From Caldisericota bacterium (GTDB lineage: Bacteria; Caldisericota; Caldisericia; Cryosericales; Cryosericaceae), in the NCBI GenBank assembly GCA_026390195.1, contig JAPLGK010000094.1, positions 1 to 6,805 of the forward strand: a stretch of DNA of 6,805 nucleotides. The letters run 5' to 3'. The translations under genes and the position numbers were made by a program. The number at the start of each line of letters is the position of its first letter. The stretch's first letter is position 1. The notes below the pieces were generated by a model that was not told where the DNA came from, made no database searches, and worked only from the letters and a program-made list of their open reading frames with translations. Of the stretch, positions 1 through 5,975 are shown one piece after another.

Positions 1-210
1 CGCAAGCGGCTGCAAAGGTTCGTATTCCCCGACGGAACGAGTTTTGACGGTTCGCGATTTGGAGCCACCGTTCTTCCCGCATGCTTACAGCTTAAGGAAG
101 GGGTCGTTTCGCAGAAAGGATGTCTGGTGCGCCCGACAGGACTTGAACCTGTAATCTACGGCTCCGGAGGCCATCGCCTTATCCAGTTGGGCCACGGGCG
201 CGCACGCTAG
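1..210 (+). CDS. Probable C-terminal end of a large serine recombinase (5' partial), reading antisense through tRNA-Arg
   Basis: Frame 1 is open from the window edge for 69 codons to a TAG at 208-210. The first part (RKRLQRFVFPDGTSFDGSR, then FGATV) resembles the tail of large serine recombinases, where a basic helix leads into a short 'L..FP.G..fDg..fgT' strand segment after the recombinase domain and coiled coil. The catalytic serine, recombinase and zinc-ribbon domains would all lie left of the window. From about codon 42 (VRPTGLEPVIYGSGGHR) the protein is simply the antisense translation of the tRNA-Arg gene, a tail commonly seen when an ORF runs into a tRNA. The gene converges on the 3' end of the tRNA, the usual arrangement for an element integrated in a tRNA 3' end. 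The symmetric hairpin at 223-252 could also stop its transcript. Assignment rests on pattern memory of a short fragment. A chance open frame or another transposase tail is possible. Confidence 0.45.
   Translation, partial: RKRLQRFVFPDGTSFDGSRFGATVLPACLQLKEGVVSQKGCLVRPTGLEPVIYGSGGHRLIQLGHGRAR
125..201 (-). tRNA. tRNA-Arg(CCG)
   Basis: The minus strand folds as a full cloverleaf of 77 nt including an encoded CCA. The acceptor stem GCGCCCG/CGGGCGC is perfect over 7 bp, followed by discriminator A and CCA (127-125). The D-stem has three Watson-Crick pairs. The anticodon stem ATGGC/GCCGT (with one U-G pair) holds the loop CTCCGGA, giving anticodon CCG, which reads the Arg codon CGG. The T-stem ACAGG/CCTGT with loop TTCAAGT is perfect. 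The sequence is close to E. coli tRNA-Arg(CCG) as I remember it. It has its own promoter inside the preceding glmS terminator. Its 3' end faces the putative recombinase, so it is a likely integration site, and the gene remains intact. Confidence 0.96.
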
Positions 211-212
211 CA

Positions 213-241
213 AGTATAGCAGAAAGGCCGACCCTGTACAA
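213..241 (-). promoter_or_regulatory. Promoter of tRNA-Arg, overlapping the glmS terminator
   Basis: On the minus strand a -35 hexamer TTGTAC (241-236) is separated by 17 bp from a -10 hexamer TATACT (218-213). The -10 is preceded by TGC, giving an extended -10 element (TGnTATACT). The expected start is about 205-206, only 4-5 bases before the mature tRNA 5' end at 201. The -35 lies in the loop of the terminator hairpin (223-252) and the spacer is made of its 3' arm. Confidence 0.75.
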
Positions 242-252
242 GGTCGGCCTTT
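223..252 (-). terminator. Rho-independent terminator after glmS (symmetric, possibly bidirectional)
   Basis: A perfect 11-bp stem AAAGGCCGACC (223-233) / GGTCGGCCTTT (242-252) encloses an 8-nt loop. It starts 36 bases past the glmS stop codon. The minus-strand transcript ends the hairpin in UUU followed by CUGC, a short U-tract. The A/T ends make it symmetric, so a plus-strand transcript from the recombinase side would also leave a UUU tail. Confidence 0.88.
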
Positions 253-288
253 GGCTCAGCGCCTCACAGAACAGGTCTCCGAGCTCAA

Positions 289-2115
289 CTATTCCACTGT
301 CACGCTTTTTGCCAGATTCCGTGGCTGGTCCACGTCCAGGCCCTTGCCATCTGCCGTGTAGTACGCCAGAAGCTGGAGCGGCAATGAATAGATGACCGTG
401 GAGAACAACTCTTCGACCGACGGCATCGGGATGAAGTCCGTGGCGATGTCCCGTGCTCTCTTGTCCTTCTTGTCGGCTAGTACCACCAGGGGTGAATCGC
501 GCGCGATGGACTCCTGCAGATTCGAATAGATCTTCTCGTACAGCGCTCCCTGGGGAAGGATGCCCACCACGGGCACATCCTGGTCCAGCAAAGCAATGGG
601 GCCATGCTTGAGTTCTCCTGCAGCGTATCCCTCGGCGTGGATGTAGCTGATCTCTTTCATTTTGAGCGCGCCCTCCAATGCAATGGGGTAGTTGACGCCG
701 CGCCCAACATAGATCATATCGTGAACCTTGTAGAACTTGCGCGCGATCGTCTCCATGAGGCCAACATATTCGAGGACCTGCTCACACTTCTGGCTGAGAC
801 TGGACAACTGCGACGCATAGTGTGCTGACGTCTCTGCGTCGAGTGTACCGTTGCGCTGTCCGAAATTGAGAGCTATGAGATAGAAGGCGATGAGCTGGGC
901 CATGAACGACTTCGTGGCTGCAACGCCAATCTCGAGGCCCGCCTGAGTAACGAACGTCACATCTGACTCGCGTGAAACCGTGCTCTCGGGTCGATTGGTG
1001 ATGGCGACAACCTTGGCGCCAAGACTCCGTTGAAGCCGAAGCGCAGCGAGCGTGTCAATCGTTTCTCCTGACTGCGTGACTGCAATCCCCATCGTCCCTG
1101 GACGAACAATGGGTCGCTGGTAGCGATATTCACTACTGAAGCTCACCTCGGTCGGGATGCGTGCCAATTCCTCCAGAAGATACTTGCCTACGCGTGATGC
1201 ATGGTATGACGTCCCTGCTGCCACAATCGAGATGCGGTCGGGAACCGGCTGGCCTTGGAATTCCTCGAGCCCGACGAGGCCACTGTCGATATCGATGCGG
1301 CCGTACAGCGTATCCCTGATGACGACCGGCTGTTCATTGATTTCCTTCAACATGAAATGCTTGTAGCCCTGCTTCTCAACGGCGGAGGCACTCCACTGAA
1401 CCGTCATGGGCGTCCGATCGAGAGCGTGCCCGTCATCCAGCGAGTAGAAGGCGTACCCCTTGTCATTGATCTCGACGATATCCCCGTCGTGCAGCGGGAT
1501 GATCCGGTGCGTGTACTCCAGGAGTGCCGGGGTATCCGAACCAAGGACCATCTCCCCTTCGCCAACGCCGAGCACCAGGGGGGATAACCTCCGGACTGCC
1601 ACGATACGACCAGGGAACGCTTTGGCCAGAACGAGGAACGCGAAGGCTCCGTCAAGCTGCAAAGCAGTCTTCCGCGCTGCATCGAGCAGGTCTGCGCCCG
1701 CGTCGATCTGCTCCTCCACAAGATGAGAGATAACCTCGGTGTCGGTCTCGGACACGAAGACGTGTCCCCTCCGGATCAGATCTTCTCGGAGCAGCTGGTA
1801 GTTCTCGATGATGCCATTATGGATAACAGCGATCGTGCCCTTGCAGTCCAGTTGAGGATGAGCATTCCTGTCCTCAACCTTGCCGTGGGTCGCCCATCGC
1901 GTGTGTCCCATTCCGGTGGTGGCAGTATACTCATTTCCCTTGACGGCCTCTTCGAGCGCCTTTAGCTTGCCACGTTTCTTGACAACGACCAGCTCCCCCT
2001 TCTCGAGAATGGCCATGCCCGCAGAGTCGTACCCTCGATACTCGAGCTTGCGCAGACCCTCAATGATGACAGGGACTACCTTACGCGGCCCAACGTATCC
2101 TATGATTCCACACAT
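289..2115 (-). CDS. glmS: Glutamine--fructose-6-phosphate aminotransferase (isomerizing)
   Basis: GlmS converts fructose-6-phosphate and glutamine to glucosamine-6-phosphate and glutamate, the entry step to UDP-GlcNAc and peptidoglycan, in the cytoplasm. The protein is 608 aa, the usual family length. The N-terminal class-II glutaminase domain (about 1-230) begins MCGIIGYVG; removal of Met exposes the catalytic Cys. RGYDSAG (27-33), GHTRWATHG (70-78) and HNGIIENY (99-106) are the glutamine-site motifs. Two SIS sugar-isomerase domains follow: AAGTSYHA (299-306), TQSGET (347-352), and EGYAAGELKHGP (495-506). It ends in the canonical RNLAKSVTVE. The start at 2115 is fixed by the need for Cys at position 2 and by strong Shine-Dalgarno sequence; a longer frame from 2154 would put 13 extra residues before the nucleophile. 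The gene follows glmM with one base between stop and start. The tight glmM junction leaves no room for an upstream glmS ribozyme. Confidence 0.98.
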   Translation of the reverse strand: MCGIIGYVGPRKVVPVIIEGLRKLEYRGYDSAGMAILEKGELVVVKKRGKLKALEEAVKGNEYTATTGMGHTRWATHGKVEDRNAHPQLDCKGTIAVIHNGIIENYQLLREDLIRRGHVFVSETDTEVISHLVEEQIDAGADLLDAARKTALQLDGAFAFLVLAKAFPGRIVAVRRLSPLVLGVGEGEMVLGSDTPALLEYTHRIIPLHDGDIVEINDKGYAFYSLDDGHALDRTPMTVQWSASAVEKQGYKHFMLKEINEQPVVIRDTLYGRIDIDSGLVGLEEFQGQPVPDRISIVAAGTSYHASRVGKYLLEELARIPTEVSFSSEYRYQRPIVRPGTMGIAVTQSGETIDTLAALRLQRSLGAKVVAITNRPESTVSRESDVTFVTQAGLEIGVAATKSFMAQLIAFYLIALNFGQRNGTLDAETSAHYASQLSSLSQKCEQVLEYVGLMETIARKFYKVHDMIYVGRGVNYPIALEGALKMKEISYIHAEGYAAGELKHGPIALLDQDVPVVGILPQGALYEKIYSNLQESIARDSPLVVLADKKDKRARDIATDFIPMPSVEELFSTVIYSLPLQLLAYYTADGKGLDVDQPRNLAKSVTVE

Positions 2116-2116
2116 G

Positions 2117-3490
2117 TCACTCCTCTCCTTGCTGACCAGCTGACAACAGGACACGCTTCAGTCGGTCTGCCAGCGCCATCAGACGCTCAGTGTCCTTGCC
2201 CTCCAGAAAAATGCGCACCAGGGGTTCTGTCCCTGAAGGCCGCACGACAAGTCTGGCAGCATTGCCCAACTCCATGCGCACCGCTTCGACCGCAGCCACA
2301 AACTCCGGGCATGAAGCAATGGAGTTGTCTTTCACTCTGACATTCTCGGCAATCTGAGGATACAGCTCGACCTCGTCGACAATCTCTGACAGGCAGCGCC
2401 CGGTCCTGACAAGATATCCCAGCACTGCCAGGGTGGTCGCCAGACCATCGCCCGTCACGTTCTGGTACATGTTGATGATGTGTCCCGACTCCTCGCCGCC
2501 AAGCACGAAACCGCCCTCGTTCAGGCGGTCCAGAATATAGCGGTCTCCAACGCTTGTCCGTTCGAGCCTGACCCCATAGGGTTCCAGTGCCTTCTCCAGA
2601 CCAAGGTTGGTCAGAACTGTTCCGACGACCGTATTCCCGGTGAGTCGACCCTCTCCGGCCAATCCCACGGCCAGAACGTACAGCATGACGTCCCCGGAGA
2701 CACGGCGCCCGGTCCGGTCGACCATGATGACCCGGTCGCCGTCACCGTCGTGGGCAACGCCCAGATCAGCCTTCTCGGCCACCACCCGCGCGCCAACGGC
2801 GCCAGGATGTGTAGATCCGCAGTCCTTGTTGATGAGCCTGCCATCCTGGTCTGTGTTCATCTCGATCACCTGCGCACCCAGCTGTCGCAGCAGCGCCGGT
2901 GTCGTATAGCTTGTTGCCCCGTGAGCGCCGTCGACCACGATCCTGATACCCTCGAGCGAGAGCCCTGGGTTGTTCTGCCTAACGAAGGCTATGTATTTCT
3001 CACGCGCATTCTCGACTCTGTGAGCTCCACCCACTTCGTCGCCATGCACTCTTGAAGGGTTGCCGAGTTCGACGAGGCCAAGGTTCCCTTCGATCGCCTC
3101 CTCGTCTGCGTCTGCCAGCTTGCGACCCCCAGGGCCAAAGAACTTGATCCCGTTGTACTCCGGAGGATTGTGTGACGCCGAGATCATGGCACCCGCCATG
3201 TATCGTGTCTCGCGAGCTAGAATGAGCGCGAGTCCTGGTGTCGGCAGTACTCCCAAGTAGTCTACGGACACCCCCGTCTCCATGAAGCCGGCACCAAGTG
3301 CCGCCGCAAGCATCTCCGACGAAACACGTGGATCCCATGCGATAGCGATGGTGCGATTTGCCTGCTGGGCGAGGCGTCCGTCGAAGTAGATCGATGCAGC
3401 CGCTCCCAGAGATAAGGCAAGCTTCGACGTGATTTGCGTGTTCACGACACCCCGGACGCCGTCCGTTCCGAATAGATTTGTCTTAGCCAT
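2117..3490 (-). CDS. glmM: Phosphoglucosamine mutase
   Basis: GlmM interconverts glucosamine-6-phosphate and glucosamine-1-phosphate, the step after GlmS on the way to UDP-GlcNAc. At 457 aa it is about the usual bacterial GlmM length (near 450). The N-terminus LFGTDGVRGVVN (6-17) is the family signature. The active-site loop ISASHNPPEYNGIKFFG (103-119) carries the phosphoserine, Ser106. The Mg-binding loop DGDGDR is at 248-253, the sugar-specificity loop GGEESGH at 331-337, and the phosphate-binding loop RPSGTEP at 417-423. All catalytic elements are present. It is the first gene of a two-gene operon with glmS. No Shine-Dalgarno site is placed usefully before the ATG (AAGG sits one base away), but a -10-like TATAGT ends 6 bases upstream, which fits leaderless translation. 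No glmU is nearby. Confidence 0.98.
   Translation of the reverse strand: MAKTNLFGTDGVRGVVNTQITSKLALSLGAAASIYFDGRLAQQANRTIAIAWDPRVSSEMLAAALGAGFMETGVSVDYLGVLPTPGLALILARETRYMAGAMISASHNPPEYNGIKFFGPGGRKLADADEEAIEGNLGLVELGNPSRVHGDEVGGAHRVENAREKYIAFVRQNNPGLSLEGIRIVVDGAHGATSYTTPALLRQLGAQVIEMNTDQDGRLINKDCGSTHPGAVGARVVAEKADLGVAHDGDGDRVIMVDRTGRRVSGDVMLYVLAVGLAGEGRLTGNTVVGTVLTNLGLEKALEPYGVRLERTSVGDRYILDRLNEGGFVLGGEESGHIINMYQNVTGDGLATTLAVLGYLVRTGRCLSEIVDEVELYPQIAENVRVKDNSIASCPEFVAAVEAVRMELGNAARLVVRPSGTEPLVRIFLEGKDTERLMALADRLKRVLLSAGQQGEE
2120..2130 (-). promoter_or_regulatory. glmS ribosome binding site inside the 3' end of glmM
   Basis: The minus strand reads AAGGAGAGGAG and then TGAC before the glmS ATG. 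Two overlapping Shine-Dalgarno cores lie 9 and 4 bases upstream of the start, both within the last glmM codons. This fixes the glmS start at 2115 and fits translational coupling, with a ribosome finishing glmM at TGA (2119-2117). Confidence 0.85.
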
Positions 3491-3496
3491 GCCTTA

Positions 3497-3524
3497 ACTA
3501 TAGGTCGCTTGAGTCTGCACGCAA
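3497..3524 (-). promoter_or_regulatory. Candidate glmM-glmS promoter giving a leaderless transcript
   Basis: On the minus strand, TTGCGT (3524-3519) is followed after 16 bp by TATAGT (3502-3497, 5 of 6 matches to the -10 consensus). Only TAAGGC separates the -10 from the glmM ATG, so transcription would start at or next to the A of the start codon. The -35 is weak (TTG only). Confidence 0.5.
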
Positions 3525-3575
3525 GATTCATACTCCTGGTTCGACCTGGGGCCTCTCTCCTGGAGACTTTCTCTC

Positions 3576-3590
3576 AGTCTGATAGTCTGA
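3576..3590. repeat. Short tandem repeat upstream of glmM
   Basis: AGTCTGA occurs twice (3576-3582 and 3584-3590) with one base between. A further AGACT at 3564-3568 can pair with the first AGTCT (7-nt loop). It lies about 50 bp upstream of the candidate glmM -35. It could be an operator or chance. The rest of 3525-3641 shows nothing I can name. Confidence 0.3.
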
Positions 3591-3641
3591 ACTCCCTGGT
3601 CCGCTCGTGCTACCACTTGATGACCGAGGGAGCATGCAGAA

Positions 3642-3665
3642 AGCCGAGGCCCTGGAGCCTCGGCT
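3642..3665 (-). terminator. Rho-independent terminator of the sigma/DUF4349 operon
   Basis: A perfect 9-bp GC-rich stem AGCCGAGGC (3642-3650) / GCCTCGGCT (3657-3665) has a 6-nt loop. It begins 26 bases after the DUF4349 stop codon. In the minus-strand transcript it is followed by UUCUGC, giving UUUCUGC with the last stem base. The plus-strand side has no U-tract, so it acts in one direction. It separates the sigma operon from glmM-glmS. Confidence 0.85.
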
Positions 3666-3691
3666 GGTGGTACGGTCGTCTGTCGTTGCCG

Positions 3692-4597
3692 TCAGTTCTG
3701 CGGTGGCAGGCTCTTGTGCGAGCGACGCTTCATCAGCCTGAGGACAATCCATGCGAGCGCCAAGATGAGAAGCCCATAGAAAGCGATGAAGACCACAGAG
3801 CCGCCAAACCACGTCCAGAAGGCAGCCAGTCCATGTCCAAACCGGGCAAGGGACTGGACAAACGCCGATCCAAAACCTCGAGGTGCAACAAAGGCCTCGG
3901 TCGTCTGCACGAGCTGAGCGGTGACGGTAGCGAGCGACGTAGCATTGTCCATATAGCGCTGTTGCCCCTCATACTGTTCGATCTGCGTGCGAACCGAACG
4001 CAGCTGTTCCTGGACTGCCAGCATGTCCTTGATGTCTGTGGCCTTCTTCAGGAACCCTACCAGCTGCTCTTCTTCTGCCCGAAGGACCTTCAGGCGCGCC
4101 TGGATATCAATGTACTGCGAGGTAACGTCCTCCGAACCGCTGCTGCGGCTCGTAACGGTGCCGAGGCCCGCAAGACCGTTCATGAGCTCAGTGACCCTGG
4201 CAGCAGGCACGCGCAGCACCGCGGTCGCAAGCACCTGGGTGTCCGACTTCTGGAGTGACGACTGTGCCACGAAACCGCCGTACTTGGCAACCAGGATTTC
4301 ACAGTCCTTGAAAGCCTTTTCTGCGTCGACGACGTCGAGGCTGAGGCTGGCGTTAAAAATGATCTTGCGGTCTGTCACGGCCTGCTGATCGCCCGTCGTG
4401 GTTGGGGCCAGGGCTGAGGACTCCGTGCCAGCAGCCCCTGTGGAGTAGCTCTTGTCCATCAGGGCGCCACCGGATGTCGCCGTGTCGCTTCCCGGCGAGA
4501 TAGCGGCACGCTTCGTGCATCCACTCACAGCCGTCGCCACGACAGCGACGACGAGGATCAGCGCAAGAAATCGATGTACTCGCAGAGATTGAGTCAT
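3692..4597 (-). CDS. DUF4349 domain lipoprotein with C-terminal membrane helix
   Basis: The 301-aa product begins with a basic segment and hydrophobic signal (about 9-26) ending in the lipobox VSGC, so Cys27 should be lipidated and the protein exported. A Ser/Thr/Ala-rich linker (about 30-75) leads to the DUF4349 domain (about 76-290). That domain starts RKIIFNASLSLDV, contains an alpha/beta part with KYGGFVAQSS (105-114), then a charged coiled-coil hairpin (about 163-215, including EQLRSVRTQIEQYEGQQRY), and ends in a strand with SLATVTAQL. A membrane helix (about 265-288) and a short basic tail (RLMKRRSHK) close it, so both ends are membrane-held with the coiled coil outside. The start has a good site, GGGAGG, 6 bases upstream. 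The domain's biochemical role is not established. Such proteins are often found beside sigma/anti-sigma genes, as here. It is the last gene before the terminator. Confidence 0.88.
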   Translation of the reverse strand: MTQSLRVHRFLALILVVAVVATAVSGCTKRAAISPGSDTATSGGALMDKSYSTGAAGTESSALAPTTTGDQQAVTDRKIIFNASLSLDVVDAEKAFKDCEILVAKYGGFVAQSSLQKSDTQVLATAVLRVPAARVTELMNGLAGLGTVTSRSSGSEDVTSQYIDIQARLKVLRAEEEQLVGFLKKATDIKDMLAVQEQLRSVRTQIEQYEGQQRYMDNATSLATVTAQLVQTTEAFVAPRGFGSAFVQSLARFGHGLAAFWTWFGGSVVFIAFYGLLILALAWIVLRLMKRRSHKSLPPQN

Positions 4598-4619
4598 ACG
4601 TGCCTCCCTATCCAGAATG

Positions 4620-4633
4620 GGCGCGTGAGCGCC
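4620..4633 (-). other. Small GC hairpin between the membrane-protein gene and DUF4349 gene
   Basis: GGCGC (4620-4624) and GCGCC (4629-4633) form a 5-bp stem with a 4-nt loop in the 42-bp spacer just after the upstream stop codon. There is no U-tract, so it is not a terminator. It might affect mRNA stability or downstream expression, or be chance. Confidence 0.3.
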
Positions 4634-4639
4634 AAGTGT

Positions 4640-5317
4640 TCATGGAATGAGACAAATGAACAACGATGAGGTGCCCAGGCTGGACGCCCAGGACGCCGGC
4701 GAACATCGTGCAACTGTACGAAGACCCGAGGGTTCCTGTCCAATGAACCCATGAAGAGCCATGAGAGCGGCGAATCCCCGGACCTCATCAGGCTCCAGCG
4801 TCAGGGCGACCTCGCGCCCTGGGACAGCAGTGTCGAGTTCGAGGGCAACGTCAGCATGCCTGGCTCTCAGCCATGTTGCCAGGAGCTGTCTGCGCGCAAC
4901 GTTCCCCTCAAGGACGACGCGAAAGGATGGCGCCTGGCACGCCGTGGCAAGAGCTGTGGTGTTCTCAGAGCCGACAAGCTCGTTGGGGGCAGCGTCCTGA
5001 GCGAGGATCTCTGGATTTGGAGCGAATACTGCTCTCTTCGATGTGGCAAGCGACAGCGTACGCGGCAAGACGGCACCACCAACGTACAGCACAGCCACGA
5101 TGGCGACCGCCAAGACAGGCGAGAATCCGAGCCACAGGCCCTGAAGCACGCGGCGGCGCGAACGACGCATGCCGATGGCAGCAGTGACGGAACTTGCAAG
5201 CGAGCGGTCCATTGGCGCAAACAGCGCCGATATCTCCCTGCGCACTTCCGCCGAAAGCTCAAGAGGCTGCTCGTTGTTGCTCATCATCTCGTTGGTTGGT
5301 CTCATGTCATGTGTCAT
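4640..5317 (-). CDS. Single-pass membrane protein, putative anti-sigma factor
   Basis: I do not recognise a named family. The 225-aa product has an N-terminal, probably cytoplasmic, region (1-57) with a short amphipathic stretch (ELSAEVRREISALFAPMD, about 20-37) and a basic patch (MRRSRRR, 50-56). One membrane helix follows (about 58-84), then an outside domain (about 85-225). It has three Cys (127, 205, 222), all predicted outside, and no HxxxCxxC zinc-binding motif in the cytoplasmic part. Position directly after an ECF sigma gene (26-bp gap) and this topology suggest it holds the sigma factor at the membrane; that is inference. The ATG at 5317 is preferred because GGTGA lies 6 bases upstream; a GTG at 5320 and later ATGs at 5305 and 5287/5284 are alternatives. 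The last 25 residues (SPASWASSLG... ) look low-complexity and may be poorly conserved. Confidence 0.72.
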   Translation of the reverse strand: MTHDMRPTNEMMSNNEQPLELSAEVRREISALFAPMDRSLASSVTAAIGMRRSRRRVLQGLWLGFSPVLAVAIVAVLYVGGAVLPRTLSLATSKRAVFAPNPEILAQDAAPNELVGSENTTALATACQAPSFRVVLEGNVARRQLLATWLRARHADVALELDTAVPGREVALTLEPDEVRGFAALMALHGFIGQEPSGLRTVARCSPASWASSLGTSSLFICLIP

Positions 5318-5343
5318 CACTTGTCACCATCCATAAGACGTGC

Positions 5344-5904
5344 TCAACGCCCCAAGGTTCCCGAAAGGAGTTCACGCAGTTCACCACGGGCACGGAAGAC
5401 CCTGCTCTTGACGGTCCCCACGGGAATTCCGAGCCTGACAGCAGCTTCTTCATAGCTCAGGCCGTCCAGGTCGACGAGGGCAAAGGCCCCTCTGAACACG
5501 GGATCGACCTTCTGCAGAGCGGCTCGAACAGCGTTCTTGACCTCTTCCGCATCCGCACCCTCGCTGGCAGTCTGTGGCGCCTCGACCGTCAGCAGGTCAG
5601 CCTGAGCGTCGCCAGAACTCACAGGGTGCTTGGACCGTTTGCGCGCAGCGTCGATGCCCGCATTGGTGGCAATGCGATAAAGGTATGACGACAGCCGGGA
5701 CTGTCCCCGGAACTTGGAGAGACTTCCGTACAGCTTCAGGAAGGTATCCTGTGTCACGTCATAGGCCAGATCGCGGTCGAAGGTCACACGTACGGCCACC
5801 GAAAAGACGAATCCCTCATAGTAACGCACGATGGTCTCGTACAGGTCAGTCCGCCCAGCCACGACATCATCGATAGTCTGTGCGAGCTTCGGCATGTCAT
5901 CCAT
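5344..5904 (-). CDS. RNA polymerase sigma factor, ECF (sigma-70 group 4)
   Basis: The 186-aa length fits an ECF sigma factor, with only regions 2 and 4. Region 2 covers about 22-90: the core-binding and -10 recognition helix reads AYDVTQDTFLKLYGSLSKF (47-65), followed by FRGQSRLSSYLYRIATNAGID (65-85) and a basic RKR. A low-complexity acidic linker (about 92-120) precedes region 4 (about 121-182), whose helix-turn-helix is LSYEEAAVRLGIPVGTVKSRVFRARGEL (149-176). It directs polymerase to a small regulon, usually in response to an envelope or stress signal released by a membrane anti-sigma partner. The two downstream genes are co-oriented and close (26 and 42 bp), so they form one operon. No clear GGAAC-type autoregulated promoter is seen. 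The start ATG has no Shine-Dalgarno site; ATG at 5895 is an alternative start. Confidence 0.95.
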   Translation of the reverse strand: MDDMPKLAQTIDDVVAGRTDLYETIVRYYEGFVFSVAVRVTFDRDLAYDVTQDTFLKLYGSLSKFRGQSRLSSYLYRIATNAGIDAARKRSKHPVSSGDAQADLLTVEAPQTASEGADAEEVKNAVRAALQKVDPVFRGAFALVDLDGLSYEEAAVRLGIPVGTVKSRVFRARGELRELLSGTLGR

Positions 5905-5913
5905 GCAGCCATT

Positions 5914-5919
5914 ATTCTA
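5914..5919 (-). promoter_or_regulatory. Candidate -10 element for the sigma operon
   Basis: The minus strand has TAGAAT (5919-5914), overlapping AATAAT (5916-5911), which end 9 and 6 bases before the sigma-factor ATG at 5904. No good -35 is visible at 16-18 bp. The placement would give a transcript with almost no leader, as at glmM. Confidence 0.35.
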
Positions 5920-5975
5920 TTCTGGGTCACTCTGCATAGGAGCCGATGTCAGGCCACAGTGTCGCAAGCGCCAGT

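Noticed and set aside
1..82. Minus-strand frame from ATG at 82 leaving the left edge
   Set aside because: Only 27 codons, no ribosome binding site and no recognisable motif. The opposite frame has recombinase-like features.
2116..2154. Longer glmS frame starting 13 codons upstream at 2154
   Set aside because: GlmS needs Cys directly after the initiator Met as its N-terminal nucleophile, and the Shine-Dalgarno site sits just before 2115. The longer frame would also overlap glmM.
3442..3531. Short minus-strand frame overlapping the glmM start (29 codons from ATG at 3531), possible leader peptide
   Set aside because: An AGGAG lies upstream but only one base from the ATG, too close to act. It is out of frame with glmM and contains the candidate promoter.
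3525..3641. T-box-like element on the minus strand (AGTGGTAGCACGAGC)
   Set aside because: Only loosely like the T-box core, without a matching antiterminator/terminator pair or specifier stem, and the downstream gene (glmM) is not a T-box target.
3509..4258. Plus-strand 249-codon frame across the glmM/DUF4349 spacer
   Set aside because: Mostly opposite the DUF4349 gene and runs through the terminator hairpin. Composition is Arg/Pro-rich and no motif is recognised.
4594..4788. Alternative minus-strand frame over the end of the membrane-protein gene, considered as a frameshifted C-terminus
   Set aside because: Arg/Pro/His-rich with no domain or membrane features, and the main frame continues normally to its TGA. 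I see no sign of a frameshift, although the last 25 residues of the main frame are undistinguished.
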